From positions 1 to 45,031 of the forward strand of contig URGW01000033.1 in assembly GCA_900547475.1 (NCBI GenBank): DNA of 45,031 nt. Reading direction: 5' to 3'. Source of the stretch: an uncultured Clostridium sp. (GTDB lineage Bacteria; Bacillota; Clostridia; Clostridiales; Clostridiaceae). The notes below the pieces were generated by a model. It did not search any database. It was not told the DNA's origin and saw only the letters and a list, made by a program, of their open reading frames with translations. Position numbers and translations under genes: made by a program. Shown piece by piece: positions 1 through 9,159 of this stretch; position 1 is the first letter of the stretch; each line of letters starts with the position of its first letter.

Positions 1-69
1 TCTAGGTGAAAATTTCACGTTTCCTGGAAAATAAATATTTCATTTTTTCGCTTACACCTAACGAACAAT

Positions 70-1158
70 TTAGTTATATTGTATTGTTAATGCATTTTTA
101 GGGCATTTGGTTACACATAGTCCACATCCAAAGCATTTTCCGTTGTCTATACTTAGCTTGTCTGTTATTTCTATGGCATCATAAACACAACTTACTTTAC
201 ATTGACCACATTTAATACATTTATCTAAATTTACAGTTGGTGGTATTGATTTTGTTCTAAAGTTTCTTTCAACTAATTTTTTATGTGCAAGCCCTATTAT
301 TTCACTAACTTCTTTATATCCATGACTATCTAAGAATTTATTTAATTCTTTAGCAATTTTTCCATAGATTGTTGGTCCCTTTAATATAGCTTCGGTACAT
401 ACTTGAACTGCACTAGCCCCAGCCATTAACATTTCAGCTGCATCTTTTCCTGATGTTACTCCTCCAACACCTATAATAGGAATTTTAACTACTCGTGATG
501 CATCATATATATTTCTTACTGCTAACGGTCTTATAGGTGATCCTGAAAGCCATCCATACCCATTTTGACTTCCCATAATTGGATATCCAGTTTCAATGTC
601 AATTGCCATACAAGGTCCAAATGAATTTATCATTACTAATCCATCTGCTCCTGCATCTTCTAATGCTTTTGCTATACCTTGAATATCAGTATGAGGACTT
701 AATTTCATGAAAACAGGACAATCTAATGCTGCTTTTGCAGCCTTCATTGCATTTACTATTGGTCCAATATCTGTTCCAACATAATGTGTAGAAAGCTCTA
801 CAGCATCTGCATATGGCTTAACTAAAGGTGCAACTTTTGAAATTTGCTCTGCAGTATACCCCATACTTACAATCATAGGTACACCAGCCTCTTTAGCTTT
901 CTTATACTCCTTTTCTATCCATTGTTCTTTTGGTAATTCTGACCATAACTCTGTATTTAAAAATCCTGAATTAGTTTTTGCCATACAAGGCCTTGGTACA
1001 TCTGCTGGAGTTTCTGATATAGTTTTTGTAACTATTCCACCAGCGCCCCCTTGTACTGCCTTTACACAAAGTTCACCATCTTTAGCTCCAGGTCCAGCTG
1101 CAGTAAAAATAGGATTATTAAATTTCATTCCTAATATATCAATATTTAAATTTGCCAT
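70..1158 (-). CDS. PreA-like dihydropyrimidine/dihydroorotate dehydrogenase with two 4Fe-4S clusters
   Basis: This is a flavin-dependent TIM-barrel oxidoreductase of the dihydroorotate dehydrogenase / PreA family with a C-terminal ferredoxin domain. The first ~300 residues carry the barrel, including GGVTSGKDAAEMLMAGASAV, the phosphate-binding end of an FMN site. The last ~60 residues hold two cysteine clusters (CIKCGQCKVSC and CFGCGLCVTKC), as in PreA. ATG at 1158 was chosen because a GGGGAG ribosome site sits 7 bases before it; upstream in-frame ATGs at 1164 and 1185 are badly spaced. It is the last gene visible in the purine cluster, 48 bases after ssnA. Inferred role: reduction or oxidation of a pyrimidine- or purine-derived ring. 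No PreT partner is visible, and the electron donor may be encoded to the left of the window. Confidence 0.85.
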   Translation of the reverse strand: MANLNIDILGMKFNNPIFTAAGPGAKDGELCVKAVQGGAGGIVTKTISETPADVPRPCMAKTNSGFLNTELWSELPKEQWIEKEYKKAKEAGVPMIVSMGYTAEQISKVAPLVKPYADAVELSTHYVGTDIGPIVNAMKAAKAALDCPVFMKLSPHTDIQGIAKALEDAGADGLVMINSFGPCMAIDIETGYPIMGSQNGYGWLSGSPIRPLAVRNIYDASRVVKIPIIGVGGVTSGKDAAEMLMAGASAVQVCTEAILKGPTIYGKIAKELNKFLDSHGYKEVSEIIGLAHKKLVERNFRTKSIPPTVNLDKCIKCGQCKVSCVYDAIEITDKLSIDNGKCFGCGLCVTKCPKNALTIQYN

Positions 1159-1206
1159 TCTCATACTCCCCTTTATTTTATCCACTAAAAATTAAACTAA
1201 TAATTT

Positions 1207-2541
1207 TTAAAGTCTTTTCCATAACTTCTCAGCTACTTTTCGTGACTTTCTATAAATAAGTTCTTCATCAATATTAACTAATACTCTATCTTTCATTACA
1301 ACTTTTCCATTAATAATAGTTGTATCCACACTTCTACCAGAAACACCAAATAAAATGTGTCCAAAATAATTATTTTTATCCATAGGAGTTAAGGGATTAT
1401 AATCTACTATTATAATATCTGCATATGCTCCCTCTTCTAATATTCCTAATGGATTTTTATAATATTTAGAGGCAATTTCTTTATTATTATTAAATGCCAT
1501 TTTAGCAGTTTCCATAAATCCAACATTAGAATCACATAAATTATGCTTATGAATGATATTCTCAACTTTCATTGACTCAAATATATCACTTGTATATCCA
1601 TCTGTTCCGATTCCAACTCTAATTCCCTTATCTATCATTTTAATGACAGGCGCTACTCCTACAGCATTTCCCATATTAGATTCAGGATTATTTACCACAC
1701 TTGTATTAGTATCCTTTAATATATCTAACTCTGCATCATTAACATGAATACAATGCCCAGCAATAGTTTTATCACCTAATATTCCATAATCCATTAATCT
1801 TTCAACAGTTCTTTTTCCACTATACCTTAAGCTATTCTTGAGATCTTCAATACCTTCTGATACATGAATATGATATCCTGCATCAATTCCATTCATAGCT
1901 TCTCTACACTTTTCTAGACTTTCATGACTTAAAGTAAATGATGCATGCATCCCAAACATACCCTTAGTCATATCATCATCTTTTGTATTTGCATATTTTA
2001 TAAAATCAATATTTTCATTGATTCCTTGCTTAAGTATCCTTTGTCCATCTCTATCAGAAACCTCATAGCAATAACATCCTCTTATTCCTAATTCATCAGC
2101 CACATTTGATATTGCAAATAAGCTTCCTTCTACTGACATAGGACTTGCATGATGATCAAAAATAGTTGTTACACCATTTTTTATACTCTCAATTAAAGTT
2201 GTATAAGCGCTATATCTTATATCTTCTAGTGAAAGCTTTTTATCAATTCTCCACCATACATTTTTTAAAATATCAATAAATGTTTCTGCAGGGGGATTTT
2301 TTAAATCTAATCCTCTAGCAAAAGCACTATATATATGATGATGAGTATTTATCATCCCTGGCATTATAAGCTTACCTTTAGCATCTATAAATTCATCATA
2401 CTTATTAGCATATTTACATTTAATTTCTGAAGTTTCTCCAACTTCTTTAATAATATTTCCTTCTATAGCTATACATCCATTTTCTATAAAAGTATTACTC
2501 TCATCATTAGTAATAACTCTTCCATTTCCAATTAAAATCAT
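1207..2541 (-). CDS. ssnA: SsnA-type amidohydrolase
   Basis: This is a metal-dependent amidohydrolase of the ATZ/TRZ-chlorohydrolase group. The N-terminal metal motif NTHHH (about residue 66) and a later HCIHV and GIGTDGY (metal Asp) follow the family order, and the ~444-residue length is usual for SsnA. The start at 2541 gives MILIGNG and is preceded by AGGTGG; a GTG at 2550 overlaps that ribosome site and is rejected. In purine-degrading clusters SsnA sits with ygeX, ygeY and ygeW, as here. Its natural substrate is unsettled; a deaminase or ring-opening role on a purine breakdown product is inferred. Confidence 0.85.
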   Translation of the reverse strand: MILIGNGRVITNDESNTFIENGCIAIEGNIIKEVGETSEIKCKYANKYDEFIDAKGKLIMPGMINTHHHIYSAFARGLDLKNPPAETFIDILKNVWWRIDKKLSLEDIRYSAYTTLIESIKNGVTTIFDHHASPMSVEGSLFAISNVADELGIRGCYCYEVSDRDGQRILKQGINENIDFIKYANTKDDDMTKGMFGMHASFTLSHESLEKCREAMNGIDAGYHIHVSEGIEDLKNSLRYSGKRTVERLMDYGILGDKTIAGHCIHVNDAELDILKDTNTSVVNNPESNMGNAVGVAPVIKMIDKGIRVGIGTDGYTSDIFESMKVENIIHKHNLCDSNVGFMETAKMAFNNNKEIASKYYKNPLGILEEGAYADIIIVDYNPLTPMDKNNYFGHILFGVSGRSVDTTIINGKVVMKDRVLVNIDEELIYRKSRKVAEKLWKRL

Positions 2542-2647
2542 TCTTCCCACCTACTTTTTTGTATTTTTAACTCATAAATTAACTATATATTATAATCATG
2601 TTAAAAACCTAAAGCTCTAAATAACTAGTGGATTATTTATAGAAATT

Positions 2648-3853
2648 TTAATATTCACCTTCCCAAACAATTTCTCTATATTTATCTGGATCAGTATCTC
2701 CTTCTGTGCTAAATAAAAGAACTTTTGAGTTTTCATCTAATGTTAATTTTTCCTTTAACTCTGAATATTCACTATTAGTCATTATTTCATATAGTAATCC
2801 TAAAGTAACAGCACCTGATTCTCCTGAAACTACCTTAGTATCACCTGCAATTGGATTTCCTAGTATTCTCATTCCATTAGCCGCAATATGATCTGGCGCT
2901 GAAACAAACATACTTGAACAATTTTTTAGGACATCCCAACCAATAATATTAGCCTCACCACAAGCTAACCCTGCCATAATAGTAGGCATATCACCATCTA
3001 CAATTCTTAACTCTCCATCATTAGCAGCAGCTGACTTATAAATACAAGCTGCTTCACTAGCTTCTACAATAGTTGTTATAGGACAATTATCCTTATATAC
3101 AGATGCAAAAAATCCTTGAATTGCACCAGCTAAAGATCCAACCCCTGCTTGAACAAATATATGAGTAGGTCTTTCAACTCCAAAATCTTTAAGTTGATTT
3201 AATGCTTCTAAGCCCATAGTTCCATAACCTTGCATTATCCAAGCTGGAATATCTTCATACCCTTCCCAAGCAGTATCTTGAATAACTACACCATTATGTT
3301 CACTTGCATACTTAGCTGCCAATCTAACAGCTTCATCATAATTCATATCAGTTATTGATGCATCTGCTCCTTCTTTTCTTATATTTTCTAATCTTATTTG
3401 AGAAGAACCTTTAGGCATATATACTACTGATTTTTGCTTTAACTTATTAGCAGTCCAAGCTACTCCTCTTCCATGATTACCATCTGTAGCAGTTACAAAG
3501 GTTATTTCTCCAAGCTCTTTTCTTACTTCATCAGATATTAACTTTTCATATGGTAGCTCTGAAATATCCTTACCTAATTTTTGAGCTAAATATTTTGCCA
3601 TAGCAAAAGAACCACCTAGAACCTTAAATGCATTTAATCCAAATCTATATGATTCATCCTTAATATATATTCCTCCAACACCTATTTTCTTACTTAAATT
3701 ATCTAAATTAACTAGTGGTGTCTCTTTATATTGTGGAAAACTACTATGAAATTGTTTTGTTTTTTCAATTTCTTCTTTACTTAAAAAATTTAATCTATTT
3801 TCATCCTCTGTCTTTGGTAAAGTATTTTCTTTCCATTCTATTCTTTCTTTCAT
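2648..3853 (-). CDS. ygeX: Diaminopropionate ammonia-lyase
   Basis: This PLP fold-type II enzyme converts 2,3-diaminopropionate to pyruvate and two ammonia. The Schiff-base lysine lies in LNAFKVLGGS (Lys77, the expected place), and the phosphate-binding TDGNHGRGVA and glycine-rich loops are present. The length of 401 residues matches the family. The ATG at 3853 has GGGGAG upstream with a long spacer. The gene lies between ssnA and the permease in one direction. In anaerobic urate/purine degradation, diaminopropionate is the proposed late intermediate that this enzyme turns into pyruvate, which links the cluster to central metabolism. Confidence 0.92.
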   Translation of the reverse strand: MKERIEWKENTLPKTEDENRLNFLSKEEIEKTKQFHSSFPQYKETPLVNLDNLSKKIGVGGIYIKDESYRFGLNAFKVLGGSFAMAKYLAQKLGKDISELPYEKLISDEVRKELGEITFVTATDGNHGRGVAWTANKLKQKSVVYMPKGSSQIRLENIRKEGADASITDMNYDEAVRLAAKYASEHNGVVIQDTAWEGYEDIPAWIMQGYGTMGLEALNQLKDFGVERPTHIFVQAGVGSLAGAIQGFFASVYKDNCPITTIVEASEAACIYKSAAANDGELRIVDGDMPTIMAGLACGEANIIGWDVLKNCSSMFVSAPDHIAANGMRILGNPIAGDTKVVSGESGAVTLGLLYEIMTNSEYSELKEKLTLDENSKVLLFSTEGDTDPDKYREIVWEGEY

Positions 3854-3882
3854 ATTAATTTGCTCTCCCCTTTAAGCCTTAT

Positions 3883-5235
3883 TTATAACTTCAATATCAT
3901 CTTTATTTTTTTATCTATTTCAACTTTACTATTTTCTCCCTTAGGTAAAATTAAATTTAATATTATTGCAACTAATGTCGTTACAACGATTGATGATTTA
4001 CCAAATATAGAAATTACCCAGGCTGGGAACAATCCTAAAGAACCTTCAACTTGAACAATACCAGTTCCTAAAGCTATAGAAAGTCCAACTATAGTTGTAT
4101 TTCTATTTGTCAATTTAGCAGCTGAAACCATTTTTATTCCCGTCATTGTTATTGTTGAAAAAACAGTAATTGTTGCACCTCCTAATACACACTGAGGTAT
4201 ACTTATTAATATAGATGAAAATTTAGGTATTAAACCAGCTAATATTATTACTATTGATGCAAAAATAAAAACTCCCCTATTTATGACTTTATTCATAGTT
4301 ACTATACCAACATTTTGACTAAAAGTAGCAGTTGGCATACAACCAAAAATTGATCCTAATATACTTGATAATCCATTACCTACTATTCCACCTGAAATTT
4401 CTGTATCAGTTGCCTCTCTATTCATTGCTCCATTTGTAGTAGCTGATAAATCCCCAATAGCCTGTACTGAATTTACTATATGCATTATAATCATAGATAT
4501 TATAGCCGTAGCATTAAAGCTTAATCCAAAATGCATTAACTTAGGCATTTGGAACCAATTAGAAGTTCCCACATCTGCAAAAGAAACCATTCCTAAAAAT
4601 AATGAAATAATATATCCAACTATTATTCCACATAATATGGATGCTAGTTTTAATGTTCCCTTTGTAAAGAAGTTCAAAAAAACTACAACAGCTAATGTAA
4701 TCAATGCAACTATCCAATTTAAAGGTGAACCAAATCCCTCATTTCCAGCTCCTCCTGCCATATATTTAATAGCTGTAGAATATAAAGAAAGTCCAATAGA
4801 AAAAATTACCGTTCCTGTTACTATAGGTGGAAAAAATTTAATTAGCTTTTTAGAAAATACTCCAAAAATTATAGCAACTACTCCACCACAAATTTGTGCT
4901 CCAAATATTGTAGCCATATTAAACTCTCCAGCTATAGCCGTTAGAGTTGGTACATAAGCAAAACTAACCCCCATTATTACTGGCAATCTTGCTCCTATTT
5001 TTTTTCCTATTGAAAATATTTGAATTAATGTTGCAATCCCAGAAAAAACAAGGGATGATTGTACTAATAATATTTTATCTGTTGTATCTAATCCTGCTGT
5101 TGATGCAACAATTATAGCTGGTGTTACGCATCCTACAATCATAGCTACAACATGTTGTAATCCTAATGGTAAAATTTCCTTAAAGCTAAGCTTTCCATAA
5201 AAGTTAAAAAGCTGTGATTTTTTATTACACTCCAT
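3883..5235 (-). CDS. NCS2 xanthine/uric acid-type permease
   Basis: A multi-span membrane protein of the nucleobase-ascorbate transporter (NCS2/NAT) family. It has the early QHVVAM motif in the first helix, many hydrophobic segments, and the signature-like stretch CMPTATFSQNVGIV about two-thirds along. The start at 5235 (MECNKK) follows GTGGAG by 5 bases; the longer frame from 5253 begins inside the ribosome site. It is embedded between arcC and ygeX, so purine uptake (xanthine, urate or similar) is the likely role. I cannot tell which purine from the sequence alone. Confidence 0.9.
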   Translation of the reverse strand: MECNKKSQLFNFYGKLSFKEILPLGLQHVVAMIVGCVTPAIIVASTAGLDTTDKILLVQSSLVFSGIATLIQIFSIGKKIGARLPVIMGVSFAYVPTLTAIAGEFNMATIFGAQICGGVVAIIFGVFSKKLIKFFPPIVTGTVIFSIGLSLYSTAIKYMAGGAGNEGFGSPLNWIVALITLAVVVFLNFFTKGTLKLASILCGIIVGYIISLFLGMVSFADVGTSNWFQMPKLMHFGLSFNATAIISMIIMHIVNSVQAIGDLSATTNGAMNREATDTEISGGIVGNGLSSILGSIFGCMPTATFSQNVGIVTMNKVINRGVFIFASIVIILAGLIPKFSSILISIPQCVLGGATITVFSTITMTGIKMVSAAKLTNRNTTIVGLSIALGTGIVQVEGSLGLFPAWVISIFGKSSIVVTTLVAIILNLILPKGENSKVEIDKKIKMILKL

Positions 5236-5305
5236 AAATTCTCCACCCTCCATTAAATACGTTTACATAAATTTGTTTTTATAATACTTATTATTAAAAA
5301 AATAA

Positions 5306-6238
5306 CTATTTATATATTTTTGTACCTGTCTTCCCCTCTATTCCATCCTTGGCCTTTTCCAATAAAGTAATTAATGAATATCTACCTTCCTTAGAGTTTG
5401 CAAAATCAATACCAGCTTCCACCTTAGGTTTCATTGATCCTGGTGCAAAATGTCCTTCTTCAACATATTGTCTCATTTCTTTTGTACTAACTTCACCAAG
5501 CCATTTTTCATTTTCTTTTCCAAAGTTTATAGCAACTTGTTCTACTGCAGTTAAAATTATAAAGCAATCTGCATCTATAGCCTTTGCTAATACACAACTA
5601 GCATAATCTTTATCTATTACAGCCCCTACACCTTTTAAGTGATTTCCTTCACTAACTACAGGAATTCCACCACCACCGCAAGCTATAACTACTTGTCCGT
5701 TTTCCACTAAAGTTTTTATAGTATCAACTTCAACTATTCCAATAGGCTTTGGTGATGCAACTACCCTTCTATATCCTCTTCCACTATCTTCTATTACCTT
5801 TTTTCCTTCTTTAATTATGCTATCAGCCTCCTCTTTACTCATAAATGCACCTATAGGTTTGGTTGGATTATCAAATGCACTATCATTTGGATCTACCTCA
5901 ACTTGAGTTATTATTGTTGATACTCCTTTATTTATATTTCTATTTAATAATTCCTCTCTTATTGAATTTTGCAAATCATATCCTATATATCCTTGACTCA
6001 TTGCAACACATACAGACATAGGACATATTGAATACTTTTTATTTGTTTTATGAAATTCTGTCATTGCACTATTAATCATTCCTACTTGAGGTCCATTTCC
6101 ATGAGATATAATAACATCATTACCTTGCTCTATTAAATCAACTATAGCTTTTGCAGTTGACTTTACAGCTACCATTTGCTCTGCTAATGTATTACCCAAT
6201 GCATTTCCACCTAAAGCAATTACTATTTTTCTTTTCAT
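5306..6238 (-). CDS. arcC: Carbamate kinase
   Basis: Carbamate kinase makes ATP from carbamoyl phosphate and ADP, releasing carbamate. The N terminus IVIALGGNALGN and the later HGNGPQVG and ACGGGGIPV are diagnostic of the amino acid kinase fold of this family, and 310 residues is the normal length. AGGGGTG lies 5 bases before the ATG. No arginine deiminase is present; instead the neighbours are ygeW and purine genes, so the carbamoyl phosphate probably comes from purine-derived ureido compounds. This would be the ATP-yielding step of the cluster. The E. coli counterpart in such a cluster is YqeA. Confidence 0.92.
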   Translation of the reverse strand: MKRKIVIALGGNALGNTLAEQMVAVKSTAKAIVDLIEQGNDVIISHGNGPQVGMINSAMTEFHKTNKKYSICPMSVCVAMSQGYIGYDLQNSIREELLNRNINKGVSTIITQVEVDPNDSAFDNPTKPIGAFMSKEEADSIIKEGKKVIEDSGRGYRRVVASPKPIGIVEVDTIKTLVENGQVVIACGGGGIPVVSEGNHLKGVGAVIDKDYASCVLAKAIDADCFIILTAVEQVAINFGKENEKWLGEVSTKEMRQYVEEGHFAPGSMKPKVEAGIDFANSKEGRYSLITLLEKAKDGIEGKTGTKIYK

Positions 6239-6277
6239 CTCTACACCCCTTTTCCAAAAATATTTCAGTATATATTT

Positions 6278-6317
6278 TATCTAAGAGATAAGATTATATT
6301 CCCTTACCTCTTAGATA
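6278..6317 (-). other. Intercistronic hairpin between ygeW and arcC
   Basis: Two 15-base arms (6278-6292 and 6303-6317) match at 14 of 15 positions around a 10-base loop. No T-run follows on either strand, so it does not look like a terminator. An RNA processing or stabilising element between ygeW and arcC is the simplest reading. Confidence 0.5.
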
Positions 6318-6357
6318 CATCTTATTGATTATTAACTCTTATTTATTCAATAAATTA

Positions 6358-7551
6358 TTATTTGCTTTGACGTTCTTTTCCCTTTTCTTCAAGACTCTTT
6401 AAAGTTTCTTGTGGATTCTTAATCTTACTTAAGAAAATCATTGCTGCAATAACATATGGCTTAAAACTAGCTTCCTTATATAATGATTTTCTATATCTAT
6501 CAAATACGGATGCTTCTACTTCTCCTTCTTCACAACTTACTCCAGTTATATCAGCTGGTAAGCAATGTAGATATATTGCTTTTCCATCCTTTGTTGTCTT
6601 CATTAATTCTTCAGTACATTCCCAATCTTTATAATTTGCATTTTGTGCTAATAATTCTTTTTCTAATTTATTAATTCCTTCAGTATCTCCTTTTGCATAT
6701 AGATCAGTACGTTTTTCCATAGCACTAAATGGAGCCCAGCTCTTTGGATATACTACATCAGCATCCTTAAATGCTTCTGCCATAGAATTTGTTTTTGTGA
6801 ATGATCCACCTGACTCTTTTGCATTTTTCATTGCTATTTCTTCAACTTCTTCCATTACTTCATATCCTTCTGGATGAGCAAGCACAACATCCATTCCAAA
6901 CCTAGTTAATAATCCTATTACCCCTTGTGGAACTGATAATGGCTTACCATATGAAGGAGAATATGCCCAAGTCATAGCTACTTTTTTCCCTTTTAAATTT
7001 TCTATTCCACCAAATTCATTTATTAAATGTAAAGTATCTGCCATTACTTGAGTTGGGTGATCTATATCACATTGTAAGTTAACTAAAGTTGGAGTTTGTT
7101 CTAAACATCCATCTTCATGTCCATCTCTAACTGCATTTGACACTTCTCTCATATAAGTATTGCCCTTTCCTATATACATATCATCTCTAATTCCAATTAT
7201 ATCTGCCATAAATGAAATCATATTTGCAGTTTCTCTTACTGTTTCGCCATGAGCAATTTGAGATTTTCCTTCATCTAAATCTTGAACTTCAAGTCCAAGT
7301 AAATTACAAGCTGATGCAAAGCTAAATCTAGTTCTAGTTGAATTATCTCTAAATAACGAAATTCCAAGGCCACTATCAAAAATCTTTGATGAAATATTAT
7401 TTTTTCTTAATTCTCTTAAAGCTTCTGCAACAGTAAAAACAGCTTTTAATTCATCTTCAGACTTTTCCCAAGTTAATAAAAAGTCGTCATTATACATATC
7501 CCCAAATTTTAATCCATCTAACATTTCAACATATTTGTCCATTAATCCCAT
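6358..7551 (-). CDS. ygeW: Knotted carbamoyltransferase YgeW
   Basis: An aspartate/ornithine carbamoyltransferase superfamily protein. The carbamoyl-phosphate motif STRTR is at residues 71-75, a DHPTQ motif follows, and HCLPAD lies near residue 330. At 397 residues it is longer than ordinary OTCases and matches the YgeW group, whose amino-group substrate is not established in the literature I recall. GGGAGAG lies 7 bases before the ATG. Its position directly before arcC suggests it works in the phosphorolytic direction, releasing carbamoyl phosphate from a ureido intermediate for ArcC. Confidence 0.9.
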   Translation of the reverse strand: MGLMDKYVEMLDGLKFGDMYNDDFLLTWEKSEDELKAVFTVAEALRELRKNNISSKIFDSGLGISLFRDNSTRTRFSFASACNLLGLEVQDLDEGKSQIAHGETVRETANMISFMADIIGIRDDMYIGKGNTYMREVSNAVRDGHEDGCLEQTPTLVNLQCDIDHPTQVMADTLHLINEFGGIENLKGKKVAMTWAYSPSYGKPLSVPQGVIGLLTRFGMDVVLAHPEGYEVMEEVEEIAMKNAKESGGSFTKTNSMAEAFKDADVVYPKSWAPFSAMEKRTDLYAKGDTEGINKLEKELLAQNANYKDWECTEELMKTTKDGKAIYLHCLPADITGVSCEEGEVEASVFDRYRKSLYKEASFKPYVIAAMIFLSKIKNPQETLKSLEEKGKERQSK

Positions 7552-7670
7552 CTTATATCTCTCCCTTTATCCTTATCATTTTAAAATATTACTCATCTAC
7601 ACATGATTTATATATTACAAATTTTCTAAACAATTTCTTAATTCAAAGTATTATTTCACACTACTTAAAA

Positions 7671-8870
7671 TTATTTATTTTTACAGTAGATAGTTGGCAT
7701 TGCAGCATATACTGCAGCACATCTTACCAAATCAGCTTTCCAAGTTTTTTCATTAGGAGCATGTGCTTCTTCTTCCTTTCCAGGACCAAATCCAATACAA
7801 GGTATTCCAAATCTACCCATTATAGAAACTCCATTAGTTGAGAATGTCCATTTATCAACTTTTGGTTCTCCATACATTCCTTTATAAGCTTCAACCATAG
7901 CCTTAGTTGCTGGTGCATCTTCTGGTATTACCCAAGTTGGGAAATAGCAATCTGTTGGATATACAAGATCTGTATAGCTTGGTCTTTCATACTTATACAT
8001 TGAAACTTCAGCATTATATTTCTTTACAAATGGTAAATTTCTTACTTCTTCTAAAGCTGATTCATATGTTTCTCCATCTGTTAAACGTCTATCTAATGAT
8101 ATTGCACACATATCTGCTACTGCACAACGTGATGGAGAGTTAAAGAATATTTCAGAAACAGTAATAGTGCCCTTTCCTAAGAATTCATCATAATGAAGGT
8201 TATCATTTAACACTCTTACTTCTTGAAGTATATCTGCCATTTTATATATTGCATTGTCTCCACGTTCAGGTGCAGAACCATGGCAAGAAACTCCTTTAAC
8301 TTCAACTCTTATTTCCATACGCCCACGTTGACCTCTGTAAATATTTCCATTAGTAGGTTCAGTAATTACTACAAATTCTGGTTTTACTTTATCCTCGTTA
8401 TATATATATTGCCAACATAAACCATCACAATCTTCTTCTTGAACAGTTCCTGTTACTAATACAGTATATTTATCACTTAAAAGACCTAAGTCTTTCATTA
8501 TTTTTGCTCCATAAGTTGCTGATACAATTCCTCCAAGTTGGTCTGATGCACCACGTCCACCTATTTCTTCATCATTTTCATACCCCTTATATGGATCAAT
8601 ATTCCAATTACTTAACTCTCCAAGTCCAACTGTATCAATATGAGCATCATACCCAATTAATGTTTCTCCATTTCCCATATATCCTAATATATTACCCATT
8701 CCATCAATCTCAACCTTATCAAAGCCTAGCATTTCCATTTCTTGAGCAATTCTATTTATAACATCTTTTTCTCCACAACTTTCTCCTGGTATTGCTATTA
8801 AGTCCCTTAAGAACTTAGTCATACTACTTTCATATTTTTCCGCTTGTCCCTTAATTGATTTAAAATCCAT
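7671..8870 (-). CDS. ygeY: YgeY-type M20 hydrolase
   Basis: A zinc-dependent M20/ArgE/DapE-like hydrolase. Metal and catalytic residues are visible: HID at 77-79, the EED of TVQEEDCDG near 145, TEPTNG, and the distal AHAP. The family is annotated as a selenium-metabolism hydrolase in E. coli but consistently sits in purine-degradation clusters. It is the first gene after the sigma-54 promoter and probably the first of the cotranscribed set, with GGGAGG 5 bases before the ATG. A peptidase or deacylase role on a ureido or amide intermediate is inferred. Confidence 0.9.
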   Translation of the reverse strand: MDFKSIKGQAEKYESSMTKFLRDLIAIPGESCGEKDVINRIAQEMEMLGFDKVEIDGMGNILGYMGNGETLIGYDAHIDTVGLGELSNWNIDPYKGYENDEEIGGRGASDQLGGIVSATYGAKIMKDLGLLSDKYTVLVTGTVQEEDCDGLCWQYIYNEDKVKPEFVVITEPTNGNIYRGQRGRMEIRVEVKGVSCHGSAPERGDNAIYKMADILQEVRVLNDNLHYDEFLGKGTITVSEIFFNSPSRCAVADMCAISLDRRLTDGETYESALEEVRNLPFVKKYNAEVSMYKYERPSYTDLVYPTDCYFPTWVIPEDAPATKAMVEAYKGMYGEPKVDKWTFSTNGVSIMGRFGIPCIGFGPGKEEEAHAPNEKTWKADLVRCAAVYAAMPTIYCKNK

Positions 8871-8927
8871 AATAACCTCCCATTATTTCAAACAATTTCT
8901 TTAATAAATGATTACACTAATATCTAT

Positions 8928-8944
8928 AGCAATAAACATGCCAA
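8928..8944 (-). promoter_or_regulatory. Sigma-54 (-24/-12) promoter of the ygeY operon
   Basis: On the minus strand the sequence TTGGCATG-N4-TTGCT gives GG and GC separated by exactly 10 bases, with one mismatch to the TTGGCACG-N4-TTGCT consensus. It lies 58 bases upstream of the ygeY ATG and downstream of the adjacent sigma-54 activator gene. Position, spacing and partner agree, so this is a strong call. Confidence 0.9.
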
Positions 8945-9040
8945 AATATTTTTAAATTTAAATATAAATTTAAACTTTTTATATAAAAACTCATTATAAA
9001 TCAAGAAAATTTTGTAAATTATCTTATTATTTCCACTAAG

Positions 9041-9098
9041 AACTTAACCCAGTTATCAAAATGATAATAATTTCTCATTTTGATAACTGGGTTAAGTT
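9041..9098. promoter_or_regulatory. Perfect 24-bp inverted repeat carrying two activator half-repeats (candidate UAS)
   Basis: Arms 9041-9064 and 9075-9098 are perfectly complementary over 24 bases around a 10-base loop. Each arm carries a copy of the dyad TTATCA-N3-TGATAA: 9053-9067 exact, 9072-9086 with one mismatch. A third copy lies at 9138-9152. The site is ~110-160 bases upstream of the -24/-12 promoter, the usual distance for an enhancer bound by a sigma-54 activator. It could also form a stable RNA hairpin in readthrough transcripts, but no good T-run follows. Confidence 0.75.
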
Positions 9099-9137
9099 TA
9101 GTATTATGCTAATTACACCTATTAAATCAATAAAAAC

Positions 9138-9152
9138 TTATCATTTTGATAA
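9138..9152. promoter_or_regulatory. Third TTATCA-N3-TGATAA dyad; possibly also a weak terminator of the activator gene
   Basis: An exact copy of the dyad found twice in the neighbouring long inverted repeat. It lies 8 bases after the activator stop codon; on the minus strand it is followed by GTTTTTATT, so it may double as a weak intrinsic terminator for that gene. The repeated motif is the main reason to call it an activator binding site. Confidence 0.6.
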
Positions 9153-9159
9153 TTTTTTA

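Noticed and set aside
4..64. Short palindrome and a distant TAGGTG/CACCTA pair after the PreA-like gene, considered as a riboswitch
   Set aside because: Too short and cut by the window edge; no known riboswitch motif could be matched.
70..8870. Selenocysteine use, because several of these families are annotated as selenium metabolism
   Set aside because: No in-frame TGA with a SECIS-like hairpin was seen in any gene; all frames are continuous with ordinary codons.
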